64,000 nucleotides of DNA from Streptomyces sp. A1136 (GCF_004795055.1 NZ_SSBJ01000020.1:1-64000), one strand, 5' to 3'; counted from the first letter of the stretch, positions 28,007 through 36,650 are shown. Made by a program: numbers and translations. Notes: a model not told the origin generated them from the letters alone.

Positions 28007-29122
28007 ATGAAGGTCGGCATCCCCCGCGAGGTCAAGAACAACGAGTTCCGCGTGGCCATCACCCCCGCCGGTGTCCACGAGCTCGTCCGTAACGGCCACC
28101 AGGTCTTCGTCGAGCAGAACGCCGGTGTCGGCTCCTCGATCACGGACGCCGAGTACGTCGCCGCGGGCGCCGAGATCCTCGGTACCGCCGACGAGGTCTG
28201 GCAGACCGCCGACCTGCTGCTGAAGGTCAAGGAGCCGATCGCCGAGGAGTACCACCGCCTCCGCAAGGACCAGACCCTCTTCACCTACCTGCACCTGGCG
28301 GCCTCCCGCGAGTGCACGGACGCCCTGCTGGAGTCCGGCACCACCGCCATCGCGTACGAGACGGTCGAGCTCGCGAACCGCGCGCTCCCGCTGCTCGCCC
28401 CGATGTCCGAGGTCGCGGGCCGTCTGGCCCCGCAGGTCGGCGCCTACCACCTGATGCGCTCGGCCGGCGGCCGCGGCGTGCTCCCCGGCGGTGTCCCCGG
28501 CACCCACGCCGGCGAGTGCGTGGTCATCGGCGGCGGCGTCTCCGGCTGGAACGCCGCGCAGATCGCCATCGGCATGGGCTTCCACGTGACCCTGCTCGAC
28601 AAGGACATCAACAAGCTCCGCGAGGCCGACAAGGTCTTCGGCACGAAGATCAAGACGATCGTCTCCAACGCCTACGAGCTGGAGAAGGCCGTCATCGAGG
28701 CCGACCTGGTCATCGGCGCGGTGCTGATCCCGGGTGCGAAGGCGCCCAAGCTGGTCACCAACGAGCTCGTCGCCAAGATGAAGCCCGGAAGTGTCCTTGT
28801 CGACATTGCGATCGACCAGGGCGGCTGCTTCGAGGACTCCCGTCCGACCACCCACGCCGAGCCGACCTTCCAGGTCCACAACTCGGTCTTCTACTGCGTC
28901 GCCAACATGCCGGGCGCCGTGCCGAACACCTCCACCTACGCCCTCACCAACGCGACCCTGCCGTACATCGTGCAGCTCGCGAACCTCGGCTGGGTCGAGG
29001 CGCTGCGTCGTGACCCGGCGCTCGCGCTGGGTCTCAACACGCATGACGGCAAGGTCGTTTACGGCCCGGTCGCCGAGGCCCACGGTCTTGAGGTCCTGCC
29101 GGTGAACACGCTGCTCGGCTGA
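28007..29122 (+). CDS. ald: Alanine dehydrogenase
   Basis: The 371-residue enzyme interconverts L-alanine and pyruvate plus ammonia with NAD. It begins MKVGIPREVKNNEFRVAITP and has LLKVKEP (catalytic Lys), YLHLAA (catalytic His), YHLMRSAGGRGVLPGGVPG, and the NAD-binding VVIGGGVSGWNAAQIAIGMG. Length and sequence are those of typical hexameric alanine dehydrogenases. It is monocistronic: a 152-bp promoter gap precedes it and a terminator hairpin follows. Confidence 0.96.
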   Translation: MKVGIPREVKNNEFRVAITPAGVHELVRNGHQVFVEQNAGVGSSITDAEYVAAGAEILGTADEVWQTADLLLKVKEPIAEEYHRLRKDQTLFTYLHLAASRECTDALLESGTTAIAYETVELANRALPLLAPMSEVAGRLAPQVGAYHLMRSAGGRGVLPGGVPGTHAGECVVIGGGVSGWNAAQIAIGMGFHVTLLDKDINKLREADKVFGTKIKTIVSNAYELEKAVIEADLVIGAVLIPGAKAPKLVTNELVAKMKPGSVLVDIAIDQGGCFEDSRPTTHAEPTFQVHNSVFYCVANMPGAVPNTSTYALTNATLPYIVQLANLGWVEALRRDPALALGLNTHDGKVVYGPVAEAHGLEVLPVNTLLG

Positions 29123-29152
29123 CCCGTCAACGACTGACGTCAATCTCACGTC

Positions 29153-29186
29153 TCCGGCCGGACCTTGCCCCCAAGGTCCGGCCGGA
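29153..29186 (+). terminator. Terminator after ald
   Basis: Arms TCCGGCCGGACCTT and AAGGTCCGGCCGGA pair perfectly over 14 bp with a loop of about 6 nt (GCCCCC). It begins about 30 nt after the ald stop. Confidence 0.85.
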
Positions 29187-29448
29187 CGCGTTTGCGCGGT
29201 GCGCGGGGATGCCGTTCAACTCGCCTCGAACGTAACCCTTTAACCCTTTCGCGCACCCGCGAAACTTCGTAGTGACAGCTCGTACGCCCTTGACAGAGTG
29301 GTGTTCGCTTGCCGACACAACGCGGCGGGTCCGGTGGATTGTGTTGCCGCTGAGTGGTGACACGCCATAGAGTCGCCAACCGTCGGCATGGTGCCACGCT
29401 GACCTATCGATAAGTGTCCTGGTCACGTCCGAGGAGGTAAGACGACTT
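29187..29448 (+). promoter_or_regulatory. parA promoter region
   Basis: This gap between the ald terminator and parA is less GC-rich than its surroundings. TTGCCG (29344-29349) and TAGAGT (29368-29373), 18 bp apart, make a reasonable housekeeping promoter. TTGACA at 29290-29295 has no good -10 partner. A strong Shine-Dalgarno AGGAGGT (29431-29437) precedes the GTG start. No parS-like 16-bp palindrome was seen. Confidence 0.45.
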
Positions 29449-30609
29449 GTGAATGAGTCGACATTTGCTCCTGGGGGTGGTCGAGCAGGAGCGCCAGAGC
29501 GGGACCGAGGTTCCGCCGGGGCCGAGGCTGTCGGCTCCGTCGCAGTCCGCACCTTCGCAAACCACCAGCACATGACGACGCCCCGAAAGAGCATGGACGG
29601 CCTAGACGTGAACTCCAGGGCCGGCGACCCGAGCGGCGAACAGCCCGTGGGATTCGCCGACTACGACCAGGTGCCCGAAGGGCACTTCTACGACCCCGAC
29701 GCGGAGTACGAGCCCGACCCCGAGTACGCGGCCACTCTCGCCCCGGACGCTGCCCGCCAGCGCCGCGAGCGGATCGGCCCGACCGGACGGCCGCTGCCGT
29801 ACTTCCCGATCCCGGGCCCGCTGACCGACCACGGTCCCGCGAAGATCATCGCGATGTGCAACCAGAAGGGCGGCGTGGGCAAGACCACGTCGACCATCAA
29901 CCTGGGCGCCGCGCTCGCCGAGTACGGGCGCCGCGTGCTGCTCGTCGACTTCGACCCCCAGGGCGCGCTGTCCGTGGGCCTCGGTGTCAACCCGATGGAA
30001 CTCGACCTGACGGTCTACAACCTGCTCATGGAGCGGGGCATGTCGGCCGACGAGGTGCTGCTCAAGACGGCCGTTCCGAACATGGACCTGCTGCCGAGCA
30101 ACATCGACCTGTCCGCCGCCGAAGTGCAGTTGGTCAGCGAGGTCGCGCGCGAGTCCACGCTCCAGCGGGCGCTCAAGCCGCTGATGCAGGACTACGACTA
30201 CATCGTGATCGACTGTCAGCCCTCGCTCGGCCTGCTGACCGTGAACGCCCTGACGGCGGCTCACAAGGTCATCGTCCCGCTGGAGTGCGAGTTCTTCGCG
30301 CTGCGCGGTGTGGCGCTGCTGACCGAGACGATCGAGAAGGTGCAGGAGCGGCTCAACCCGGAGTTGGAGCTGGACGGCATCCTCGCCACGATGTACGACT
30401 CCCGCACGGTGCACAGCCGCGAGGTGCTGGCGCGCGTCGTCGAGGCGTTCGACGACCACGTCTACCACACGGTCATCGGCCGTACGGTGCGCTTCCCGGA
30501 GACCACGGTCGCCGGTGAGCCGATCACCACGTACGCCTCCAACTCCGTCGGCGCCGCCGCCTACCGCCAGCTGGCCAGGGAGGTGCTCGCCCGGTGTCCC
30601 GCCGAGTGA
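29449..30609 (+). CDS. ParA-family ATPase next to scpAB
   Basis: The 386-residue protein has a 130-residue acidic, Tyr/Pro-rich N-terminal extension followed by a ParA/Soj domain: IIAMCNQKGGVGKTTSTINL (deviant Walker A KGGVGKT at 140-146), LLVDFDPQGALSVGLG, IVIDCQPSLG, and PLECEFFALRG. Chromosomal ParA-like proteins beside scpA/scpB are conserved in actinobacteria (for example beside the Mycobacterium scp genes), distinct from the parAB locus near oriC. The GTG start has the strongest Shine-Dalgarno in the region. It overlaps the next small gene by 16 bp. Confidence 0.92.
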   Translation: MNESTFAPGGGRAGAPERDRGSAGAEAVGSVAVRTFANHQHMTTPRKSMDGLDVNSRAGDPSGEQPVGFADYDQVPEGHFYDPDAEYEPDPEYAATLAPDAARQRRERIGPTGRPLPYFPIPGPLTDHGPAKIIAMCNQKGGVGKTTSTINLGAALAEYGRRVLLVDFDPQGALSVGLGVNPMELDLTVYNLLMERGMSADEVLLKTAVPNMDLLPSNIDLSAAEVQLVSEVARESTLQRALKPLMQDYDYIVIDCQPSLGLLTVNALTAAHKVIVPLECEFFALRGVALLTETIEKVQERLNPELELDGILATMYDSRTVHSREVLARVVEAFDDHVYHTVIGRTVRFPETTVAGEPITTYASNSVGAAAYRQLAREVLARCPAE

Positions 30610-31103
30610 GTCTGCCCGGAGCCGACGAACTGTTCCGTACGACCGGGGGGATGGCGCTCCAGTCGTCCTCGCCGAGGCGGGGCGTGGACGAACCGGCGAC
30701 GACGGGTTCACCAGCGCCTTCGTCTTCGGCCGCGCCGGAGCACACGGCGGCCGAGGGTCGGGTCGGCCGGGAGGCCGGCGAACCCGCGGTGGGCGCGCAA
30801 CGGCGGCCGCAGGAAGGTTCTGCCACCGCCGCCGGGGCGTCGTCGCCCCGGTCCGGCAAGGGGCAGGGCCGGGGTGCGAACCGGCGCCCCAGCGGGCGCG
30901 AGCGGCACGACGAGAAGATCACGGTCTACGTCTCCGCCGAGGAGCTGATGGACCTGGAGCACGCGCGGCTGGTGTTGCGCGGGGAGCACGGCCTGGCGGT
31001 CGACCGCGGCCGTATCGTCCGCGAGGCGGTGGCGGTGGTCCTGGCCGACCTGGAGTCCCGCGGGGACGCGAGCATCCTGGTCCGCCGCCTGCGCGGCCGC
31101 TGA
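30594..31103 (+). CDS. Small protein with ribbon-helix-helix-like C-terminus, partner of ParA
   Basis: The 169-residue product has a disordered N-terminal 105 residues rich in Ser/Gly/Arg/Pro. The C-terminal part reads KITVYVSAEELMDLEHARL (a beta strand then helix, about 108-125) and VDRGRIVREAVAVVLADLE (a second helix, about 137-155), which fits a ribbon-helix-helix/CopG-like DNA-binding fold. The GTG start lies inside the end of the ParA gene, implying translational coupling. A ParA plus RHH centromere-binder pair (as in ParF-ParG) is the closest analogy; this assignment is inference. Confidence 0.7.
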   Translation: MSRRVSLPGADELFRTTGGMALQSSSPRRGVDEPATTGSPAPSSSAAPEHTAAEGRVGREAGEPAVGAQRRPQEGSATAAGASSPRSGKGQGRGANRRPSGRERHDEKITVYVSAEELMDLEHARLVLRGEHGLAVDRGRIVREAVAVVLADLESRGDASILVRRLRGR

Positions 31104-31606
31104 GACCGCCGGACGGCCCCGACCGCGGGGACCCCGGCCCGCGCTCCCGTGGCGGGCCGCCGGCCGACGAACGCGACGGCCCGGCCCCTGCGCCGGCGGA
31201 GTCCGTATCGATTCGCTCGGGGCGTCCGTGGCAACCCGCTTTCCCGGTCTCCTTGGTACCGGCGAGGTCTGCCGGCCGCGCCCCGGCTCCCCGGACGGGT
31301 GCCCGACGCCGCAGGGGCACCCATCTTTCACACCGGGGCCGCGCCCCGAGGCCACGTCGGGCACCGCCGGTCCGGCGCGTCCCTGAGGGGAGGCCCACCG
31401 GAGGGTGTGACCGGTGTCGCCGGCACGGGCCGGGCGTGGCCCGGACGGCGCCGTCGCGGGCGATCGCGGTACGGCGCCGCTCCCGTTCGACCGGACGCCG
31501 CCGGCGCTCGGGCGCGGGGGCGGCGGTGGGGCGCGGGGGCTGCGGCCGGGCCGGTGGTTAGGCTGCTGGCACGCTCTTCCCCCGCACCACCCGAATCTGG
31601 ATTCCG
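31104..31606. other. Gap between the ParA/RHH pair and scpA
   Basis: The 503 bases are extremely GC-rich and hold no ORF I can support; frames that stay open on either strand lack a start with a Shine-Dalgarno and look like composition effects. TAGGCT at 31559-31564 could be a -10 for scpA with a leader of about 36 nt. I do not see repeated motifs that would make a centromere-like array for the RHH protein. Confidence 0.4.
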
Positions 31607-32776
31607 ATGTCCGCTCCCGCCGAACCCGGCCGCCCGGCCCGTCGCCATCTGGGGCGCGGCCCGGGTGGCGCTGCCCCGGACGCCCCGCAGGTGGTCCCGA
31701 CCGCCCCCGACGCGGACGGCGCCGAGGCCGAGGGACACGGACCACGCCGTCCGGAGGCGGGCCGTGCGCCGGCCGAGGACCCCGCCGTCCCCGCCGCCGA
31801 CGGTCCGGTTCGCGACCCCCGTGTACCCGGGGCCCCGGTCGCCGGCGTCCTCGCCCCCGCGCACCCGCCGGCCCCCGCCGAGACCCACCACCACGGCTCG
31901 TCCGAGCCGGCCGGGGACCCGCGTCCGGCGGCGGACCCGGGCGCGGGCCCGCCGGACCCGTCCCAGGGGCGGGGAGCGGGGGAGCGGCGGTTCACCTTGC
32001 GGCTGGCCAACTTCGAGGGGCCCTTCGACCTGCTCCTCCAGTTGATCTCCCGGCACAAGCTCGACGTCACCGAAGTCGCCCTCTCCCGGGTCACCGACGA
32101 GTTCATGGCGTACATCCGGGCCATGGGCCCCGACTGGGACCTCGACCAGACCAGCGAGTTCCTCGTCGTGGCCGCGACCCTCCTCGACCTCAAGGCCGCC
32201 CGCCTCCTTCCCGCCGCCGAGGTCGAGGACGAGGCCGACCTCGCCCTGCTGGAGGCCCGCGACCTGCTCTTCGCCCGGCTGCTCCAGTACCGCGCGTACA
32301 AGCAGGTCGCCGGCCTCTTCGAGGACTGGTCCCGGCAGGAGGGCAAGCGGTACCCCCGTACCGTGGGGCTGGAGCCGCACCACGCCGAGCTGCTGCCCGA
32401 GGTCGTCATCAGCATCGGCGCCGACGGTTTCGCCCGGCTCGCCGTGCAGGCCATGCGTCCGCGCGCGGAGCCCCAGGTCTACGTCGAGCACATCCACGCC
32501 CCGCTCGTCAGCGTCCGCGAGCAGGCCGGCCTGGTCGTCGCCCTGCTCAAGGCGCGCGGCGAGGCCACTTTCCAGGAGCTCACCGCCGGCGCCCCCGACA
32601 CGCTCACCGTCGTCGCGCGCTTCCTGGCCCTGCTGGAGCTCTACCGGGAGAAGGCCGTGGTCCTCGACCAGGAGGAGGCCCTCGGTGCGCTCACGGTGCG
32701 CTGGAGCGGCGGGGACGGCGACGGTATGCCGAGGGTGACGGACGAGTTCGATCAGATCGTGGAGGCGAAGGAATGA
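31607..32776 (+). CDS. scpA: Segregation and condensation protein A
   Basis: The 389-residue protein has a kleisin core starting at about residue 128 (RFTLRLANFEGPFDLLLQLI, then SRHKLDVTEVALSRVTDEF) and a C-terminal winged-helix part. ScpA bridges the SMC heads and binds ScpB in the chromosome-compaction complex. The first 125 residues are Pro/Ala/Gly-rich and disordered, longer than in most bacteria but usual in Streptomyces. No good Shine-Dalgarno precedes the ATG, so a later start is possible. It overlaps scpB by 4 bp. Confidence 0.93.
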   Translation: MSAPAEPGRPARRHLGRGPGGAAPDAPQVVPTAPDADGAEAEGHGPRRPEAGRAPAEDPAVPAADGPVRDPRVPGAPVAGVLAPAHPPAPAETHHHGSSEPAGDPRPAADPGAGPPDPSQGRGAGERRFTLRLANFEGPFDLLLQLISRHKLDVTEVALSRVTDEFMAYIRAMGPDWDLDQTSEFLVVAATLLDLKAARLLPAAEVEDEADLALLEARDLLFARLLQYRAYKQVAGLFEDWSRQEGKRYPRTVGLEPHHAELLPEVVISIGADGFARLAVQAMRPRAEPQVYVEHIHAPLVSVREQAGLVVALLKARGEATFQELTAGAPDTLTVVARFLALLELYREKAVVLDQEEALGALTVRWSGGDGDGMPRVTDEFDQIVEAKE

Positions 32777-33402
32777 CGGAGGTGGCCGAGCCGGCCGGGC
32801 TCGCGCTCAAGGGCGCCCTGGAGGCCGTCCTCATGGTCGTGGACGAGCCCGCGACCGAGGAACACCTCGCCAAGGTGCTGGACCGCACCCCCCGGGAGGT
32901 GGCGGACGCCCTGCGCGAGCTGGCCGACGAGTACACCGTCCAGCGGCGCGGATTCGAGTTGCGCCCCGTCGCCGGCGGCTGGCGGTTCTACAGCCGCGCC
33001 GAGTACGCCCCGGCGGTCGAGGCCTTCGTACTGGACGGCCAACAGGCCCGTCTCACCCAGGCGGCCCTGGAGACCCTGGCGATCGTCGCGTACCGCCAGC
33101 CGGTGAGCCGGTCACGGGTCTCGGCGGTCCGCGGGGTCAACTGCGACGGGGTCATGCGGACCCTGCTCCAGCGCGGTCTGGTGGCCGAGGCGGGGACGGA
33201 ACCCGAAACAGGTGCGATCCTGTACAGGACGACGAACTACTTTCTGGAGCGGATGGGCCTGCGCGGCCTGGACGAGCTCCCGGAGCTCGCGCCCTTCCTC
33301 CCCGAGGCGGACGCGATCGAAGCCGAGACGCAAGAGGGTGTTCCGTCGTTCGATCCGGATGCACCGGATAACGATGAAGACGACAAGACGACGGAACTTT
33401 GA
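32773..33402 (+). CDS. scpB: Segregation and condensation protein B
   Basis: The 209-residue protein has two winged-helix domains: LKGALEAVLMVVDEPATEEHL and then QARLTQAALETLAIVAYRQPVSRSRVSAVRGVNCDGVMRTLL in outline, ending in an acidic tail. It works with ScpA and SMC in chromosome organisation. The frame is open far upstream, but the ATG at 32773 overlaps the scpA stop (ATGA), fixing the start. It overlaps the pseudouridine synthase gene by one base (TGATG). Confidence 0.94.
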   Translation: MTEVAEPAGLALKGALEAVLMVVDEPATEEHLAKVLDRTPREVADALRELADEYTVQRRGFELRPVAGGWRFYSRAEYAPAVEAFVLDGQQARLTQAALETLAIVAYRQPVSRSRVSAVRGVNCDGVMRTLLQRGLVAEAGTEPETGAILYRTTNYFLERMGLRGLDELPELAPFLPEADAIEAETQEGVPSFDPDAPDNDEDDKTTEL

Positions 33403-34721
33403 TGCGAAGCAGCGGTAACGGCAACGGCGGCGGCAACAGGAACAGCGGCGGCGGTGGTGGCGGACGCGGGAGCTCCCGCGGCGGCGGCTCCGGCGCGGGC
33501 GGTGGTTACCGCGGCGGCGGTAGCGGCTCCGGCGGTGGCGGCGGCTACCGCGGTAGCGGCTCCGGCGGCGGTGGTGGCTACCGCGGCGGCGGCGGCTCGG
33601 GTACGAGCGCGGGAGCGGGCGGCTTCCGCGACCGTGACCGCGACCAGGCGCCCCAGCGTCCGCGCAACCCCCGCCCCGAGGAGCGGCGCTACGACGTCGG
33701 CCCCGAGGGCGAGCGGTCGGGCCGCAGCGGCCCGAAGGCGGGCGGCGGCGGCGCGCGCGGCGCCTCCGACGGCGGCCGGGGCGGTGCCCGCGGCACGGCG
33801 GCGCGCGGTGGCGCCAAGGGCGGCCCCAAGACCTCCAAGACCCCCGGCATCGGCGGGGCGGGCGGCCCGCGCCGCGGCCCCGGCAGCCGCAGCGGCCAGT
33901 CGCGCCCCCGCGAGCTGGACGCGCGGATCGAGGAGCGCGTGCGCGACCGGTACGCCGACAAGCCCGTGATCAAGACCCCGAAGACCTTCCCGGGCGCCGA
34001 GGAGGAGGGCGAGCGTCTGCAGAAGGTGCTCGCCCGCGCCGGCATGGGCTCGCGCCGCGCCTGCGAGGAGCTCATCGAGCAGGCCCGCGTCGAGGTCAAC
34101 GGCGAGGTCGTGCTGGAGCAGGGCAAGCGCGTCCAGCCGAAGGACGAGATCAAGGTGGACGGTCTGACCGTCGCCACCCAGTCGTACCTGTTCTTCGCGC
34201 TGAACAAGCCCGCCGGCGTCGTCTCCACCATGGAGGACCCGGACGGCCGTCAGTGCCTCGGCGACTACGTCACCAACCGCGAGACGCGGCTGTTCCACGT
34301 GGGTCGGCTCGACACCGAGACCGAGGGCATCATCCTGCTCACCAACCACGGTGAGCTGGCCCACCGCCTCACGCACCCCAAGTACGGCGTGCAGAAGACC
34401 TACGTCGCGGCCATCACCGGCTCCCTGCCCCGGGACATCGGCAAGCGCCTCAAGGACGGCATCGAGTTGGAGGACGGCTACGCCCGCGCCGACAACTTCC
34501 GCGTCCTGGACCAGGTCGGCAAGAACTACATGGTCGAGGTGACCCTGCACGAGGGCCGCAAGCACATCGTCCGCCGCATGCTGGCGGAGGCCGGCTTCCC
34601 GGTCGACAAGCTCGTGCGCACCTCCTTCGGGCCGATCGAGCTGGGCGACCAGAAGTCCGGCTGGCTGCGCCGCCTGACCAACACCGAGGTCGGCATGCTG
34701 ATGCGCGAGGTCGGTCTGTAG
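33402..34721 (+). CDS. rRNA pseudouridine synthase (RsuA/RluB type) with Gly-rich N-terminal tail
   Basis: The 439-residue protein has an unusual N-terminal 200 residues, dominated by Gly, Arg and Ser with GGGYRG repeats (about residues 20-65), then Arg-rich segments. An S4 domain follows (RLQKVLARAGMGSRRACEELI), then the synthase domain with the catalytic Asp in GRLDTETEGIILLTNHGEL and KTYVAAITG, and the late GRKHIVRRMLAEAGFPV. It converts an rRNA uridine to pseudouridine. Position after scpB is conserved across bacteria. The start is fixed by the TGATG overlap. Confidence 0.93.
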   Translation: MRSSGNGNGGGNRNSGGGGGGRGSSRGGGSGAGGGYRGGGSGSGGGGGYRGSGSGGGGGYRGGGGSGTSAGAGGFRDRDRDQAPQRPRNPRPEERRYDVGPEGERSGRSGPKAGGGGARGASDGGRGGARGTAARGGAKGGPKTSKTPGIGGAGGPRRGPGSRSGQSRPRELDARIEERVRDRYADKPVIKTPKTFPGAEEEGERLQKVLARAGMGSRRACEELIEQARVEVNGEVVLEQGKRVQPKDEIKVDGLTVATQSYLFFALNKPAGVVSTMEDPDGRQCLGDYVTNRETRLFHVGRLDTETEGIILLTNHGELAHRLTHPKYGVQKTYVAAITGSLPRDIGKRLKDGIELEDGYARADNFRVLDQVGKNYMVEVTLHEGRKHIVRRMLAEAGFPVDKLVRTSFGPIELGDQKSGWLRRLTNTEVGMLMREVGL

Positions 34722-34765
34722 CCATTACGCGGCCTTCCGCCGAGCGCGTATGACGCGCGGAACCG

Positions 34766-34811
34766 TACGGGAGAACCCGCGGTGCCTTCGGGCGCCGCGG
34801 GTTCTCCCGTA
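34766..34811 (+). terminator. Terminator of the parA-scpAB-pseudouridine synthase cluster
   Basis: A very long hairpin with arms TACGGGAGAACCCGCGG and CCGCGGGTTCTCCCGTA, 17 bp plus further pairing near a TTCG-type loop. It starts about 45 nt after the pseudouridine synthase stop and ends just before the pnuC promoter. Confidence 0.87.
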
Positions 34812-34825
34812 TGCGGGCTTTCCCC

Positions 34826-34854
34826 TTGTCCGTCGACGCGGGGATGTTTATAGT
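34826..34854 (+). promoter_or_regulatory. Promoter of the NAD-salvage operon
   Basis: TTGTCC (34826-34831) and TATAGT (34849-34854) are separated by exactly 17 bp, a good match to a vegetative promoter. The -10 lies inside the left arm of the operator palindrome. Transcription would start near 34861, about 24 nt before the pnuC ATG. Confidence 0.75.
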
Positions 34855-34869
34855 CATCATGACTATAAA
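34847..34869. promoter_or_regulatory. Perfect palindromic operator (likely NrtR box) upstream of pnuC
   Basis: A 23-bp perfect palindrome with a single central base; its core is TATAGTCATCATGACTATA. It covers the -10 and predicted transcription start of the operon and runs up to the AAGGAG Shine-Dalgarno. The operon itself encodes an NrtR-type regulator, and NrtR boxes are AT-rich palindromes with GTCA/TGAC half-sites, so autoregulation is the simplest reading. Confidence 0.85.
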
Positions 34870-34884
34870 AGGAGTGGGGCCGTC

Positions 34885-35496
34885 ATGGGCTGGAACACGA
34901 GCTGGACCGAGATCCTCGGATCGGCCACGGGCGCCTGGTGCGTGTGGCTGGTGGCCCGGCAGCACATCGCCAACTGGCCGATCGGCATCGCCAACAACAT
35001 TTTCTTCATCGTGCTGTTCGCGCGGTCCGGCCTCTACGCGGACGCCGGACTGCAGATCGTCTTCATCGCCCTCGCCGCGTACGGCTGGTGGTCCTGGACC
35101 CACGGGGGTGGACCAGGAACCGCCACGGCCCTGCCGGTGCGCCGCACCACGCGCGCCGAATGGGCCGCGCTCGCCGCGGCGGGGGCGGTGGGGGTGCTCG
35201 GCCTGACGCTGCTGCTCGGCCGGGTGACCGACTCCACCGTGCCGTTCTGGGACGCGCTGACCACCGCGCTGTCCCTCATGGCGACCTACGGACAGTGCCG
35301 CAAGCTGTTCGAGTCCTGGTGGCTGTGGATCGCCGCCGACCTCGTCTACATCCCGCTGTACGTCTACAAGGGGCTCTACCTGACCTCCGTCCTCTACGGC
35401 GGCTTCCTCCTCCTGTGCGTGGTCGGGCTGGCGGGCTGGCGCCGCGAGCTGTCGACCGGCCGTGGCGCCCGTACGGCCGCGGAGGCGACGGCGTGA
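34885..35496 (+). CDS. pnuC: Nicotinamide riboside transporter PnuC
   Basis: The 203-residue membrane protein has about seven hydrophobic helices and the PnuC family marks TEILGSATGAWCVWLVARQH, NWPIGIANNIFFIVLFA, YADAGLQIVFIALAAYGWW, and the late WWLWIAADLVYIPLYVYKGLY. It takes up nicotinamide riboside (or a related pyridine nucleoside). ATG 34885 has AAGGAG 11 nt upstream, and the frame upstream is not conserved. It overlaps the next gene by 4 bp (GTGA). Confidence 0.95.
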   Translation: MGWNTSWTEILGSATGAWCVWLVARQHIANWPIGIANNIFFIVLFARSGLYADAGLQIVFIALAAYGWWSWTHGGGPGTATALPVRRTTRAEWAALAAAGAVGVLGLTLLLGRVTDSTVPFWDALTTALSLMATYGQCRKLFESWWLWIAADLVYIPLYVYKGLYLTSVLYGGFLLLCVVGLAGWRRELSTGRGARTAAEATA

Positions 35497-36650
35497 GCGG
35501 CGGGAAGCGGTACGGGCACGGGCTGGTGTTGGGCAAGTTCTATCCGCCGCACGCCGGCCACCACCACCTGGTGCGCACCGCGCAGGACCAGTGCGAGCGG
35601 TTGACCGTCCTGGTCTGCGCGGCCTCGGTCGAGACGGTGCCGCTGGCGGACCGGGTCGCCTGGATGAGTGAGGAACACCCGGGCGCCCACGTGGTCGGCG
35701 CGGTCGACGACATCCCCGTCGACCTGCACGACCCGGCGGTCTGGGAGGCCCACATGGCGATCTTCCGGGCCGCGGTGCCCCGGCGCGTGGACGCCGTCTT
35801 CACCTCGGAGGCGTACGGGAGCGAACTGGCGCGGCGGTTCGGCGCCCAGGAGGTCCTCGTGGACCGGGAGCGGACCTTGTTCCCCGTCTCGGGGACGGCC
35901 GTGCGCGCCGACCCGGCCGGCTGCTGGGAGTTCCTCGGAGCCGGGGTACGGGCCGCCCTGACCCGGCGGGTCGTCGTCCTGGGCGCCGAGTCCACGGGCA
36001 CGACGACGCTGTCCCTCGACCTGGCTGCCCACTACCGGCGGCGGGGCGGGGTGTGGTCCAAGACCGGCTGGGTCGCCGAGTACGGCCGCCGGTACAGCGA
36101 GGAGAAGCTCGCGGCGGCGCGGGCGGCCGATCGGGACGCCTCCTGGGCGGACGTGACGTTCGCCTCCCGCGAGTTCCCGGTGATCGCCCGGCGGCAGGAC
36201 GCGGACGAGGAGCGGGCCGCCAGGTCGGGCTCGCCGGTGCTGTTCTGCGACACCGACTCCTTCGCCACCGGGATCTGGCACGAGCGGTACCTGGGGGAGC
36301 GCAACGAGGAGGTGGAGAAGATCGCCGCCCAGACCCGGCGCGACCTGTACCTGCTGACGGACGACGCGGACGTGCCGTTCGAGGACGACGGCCTGCGCGA
36401 CGGAGAGCACCTGCGGCCCTGGATGACGAGCCGGTTCCGGGAGGAACTGGAGCGGACCGGCAGGCGGTTCCTCGTCATGCGCGGCGACCGCGAGGCGCGA
36501 CTGGCCGCGGCCGTGACGGCGGTCGACGGACTGCTCGCCGAGGGCTGGTACTTCGCGGACCCGCTGCCCGAGAACGTACGCCGGCCCGACCACGCAAGGC
36601 GGCCGGAGCACCCACCGCGGCCGGGCGGCGTCGGTTCGGAGGAACCGTGA
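35493..36650 (+). CDS. NadR-like NMN adenylyltransferase / ribosylnicotinamide kinase
   Basis: The 385-residue product has an N-terminal nucleotidyltransferase fold with LVLGKFYPPHAGHHHLV (HAGH at 20-23) and FPVSGTAVRADP (ISST-like motif). A C-terminal kinase domain begins VVVLGAESTGTTTLSLDLA (161-179). In the P-loop, the usual GKS/T lysine is Thr171 (GAESTGTTT). The pair should turn imported nicotinamide riboside into NMN and NAD. No N-terminal HTH is present, unlike enterobacterial NadR. The last 30 residues are Arg/Pro-rich. The GTG start overlaps the pnuC stop. Confidence 0.88.
   Translation: MSGGKRYGHGLVLGKFYPPHAGHHHLVRTAQDQCERLTVLVCAASVETVPLADRVAWMSEEHPGAHVVGAVDDIPVDLHDPAVWEAHMAIFRAAVPRRVDAVFTSEAYGSELARRFGAQEVLVDRERTLFPVSGTAVRADPAGCWEFLGAGVRAALTRRVVVLGAESTGTTTLSLDLAAHYRRRGGVWSKTGWVAEYGRRYSEEKLAAARAADRDASWADVTFASREFPVIARRQDADEERAARSGSPVLFCDTDSFATGIWHERYLGERNEEVEKIAAQTRRDLYLLTDDADVPFEDDGLRDGEHLRPWMTSRFREELERTGRRFLVMRGDREARLAAAVTAVDGLLAEGWYFADPLPENVRRPDHARRPEHPPRPGGVGSEEP

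Noticed and set aside
29280..29320. TTGACA at 29290 as the parA promoter
   Set aside because: No TANNNT hexamer at 16-19 bp downstream; the TTGCCG/TAGAGT pair at 29344-29373 is better.
31149..32045. Plus-strand 298-codon frame overlapping the start of scpA
   Set aside because: Arg/Pro-rich translation, no start signal, and it overlaps the conserved kleisin core out of frame.
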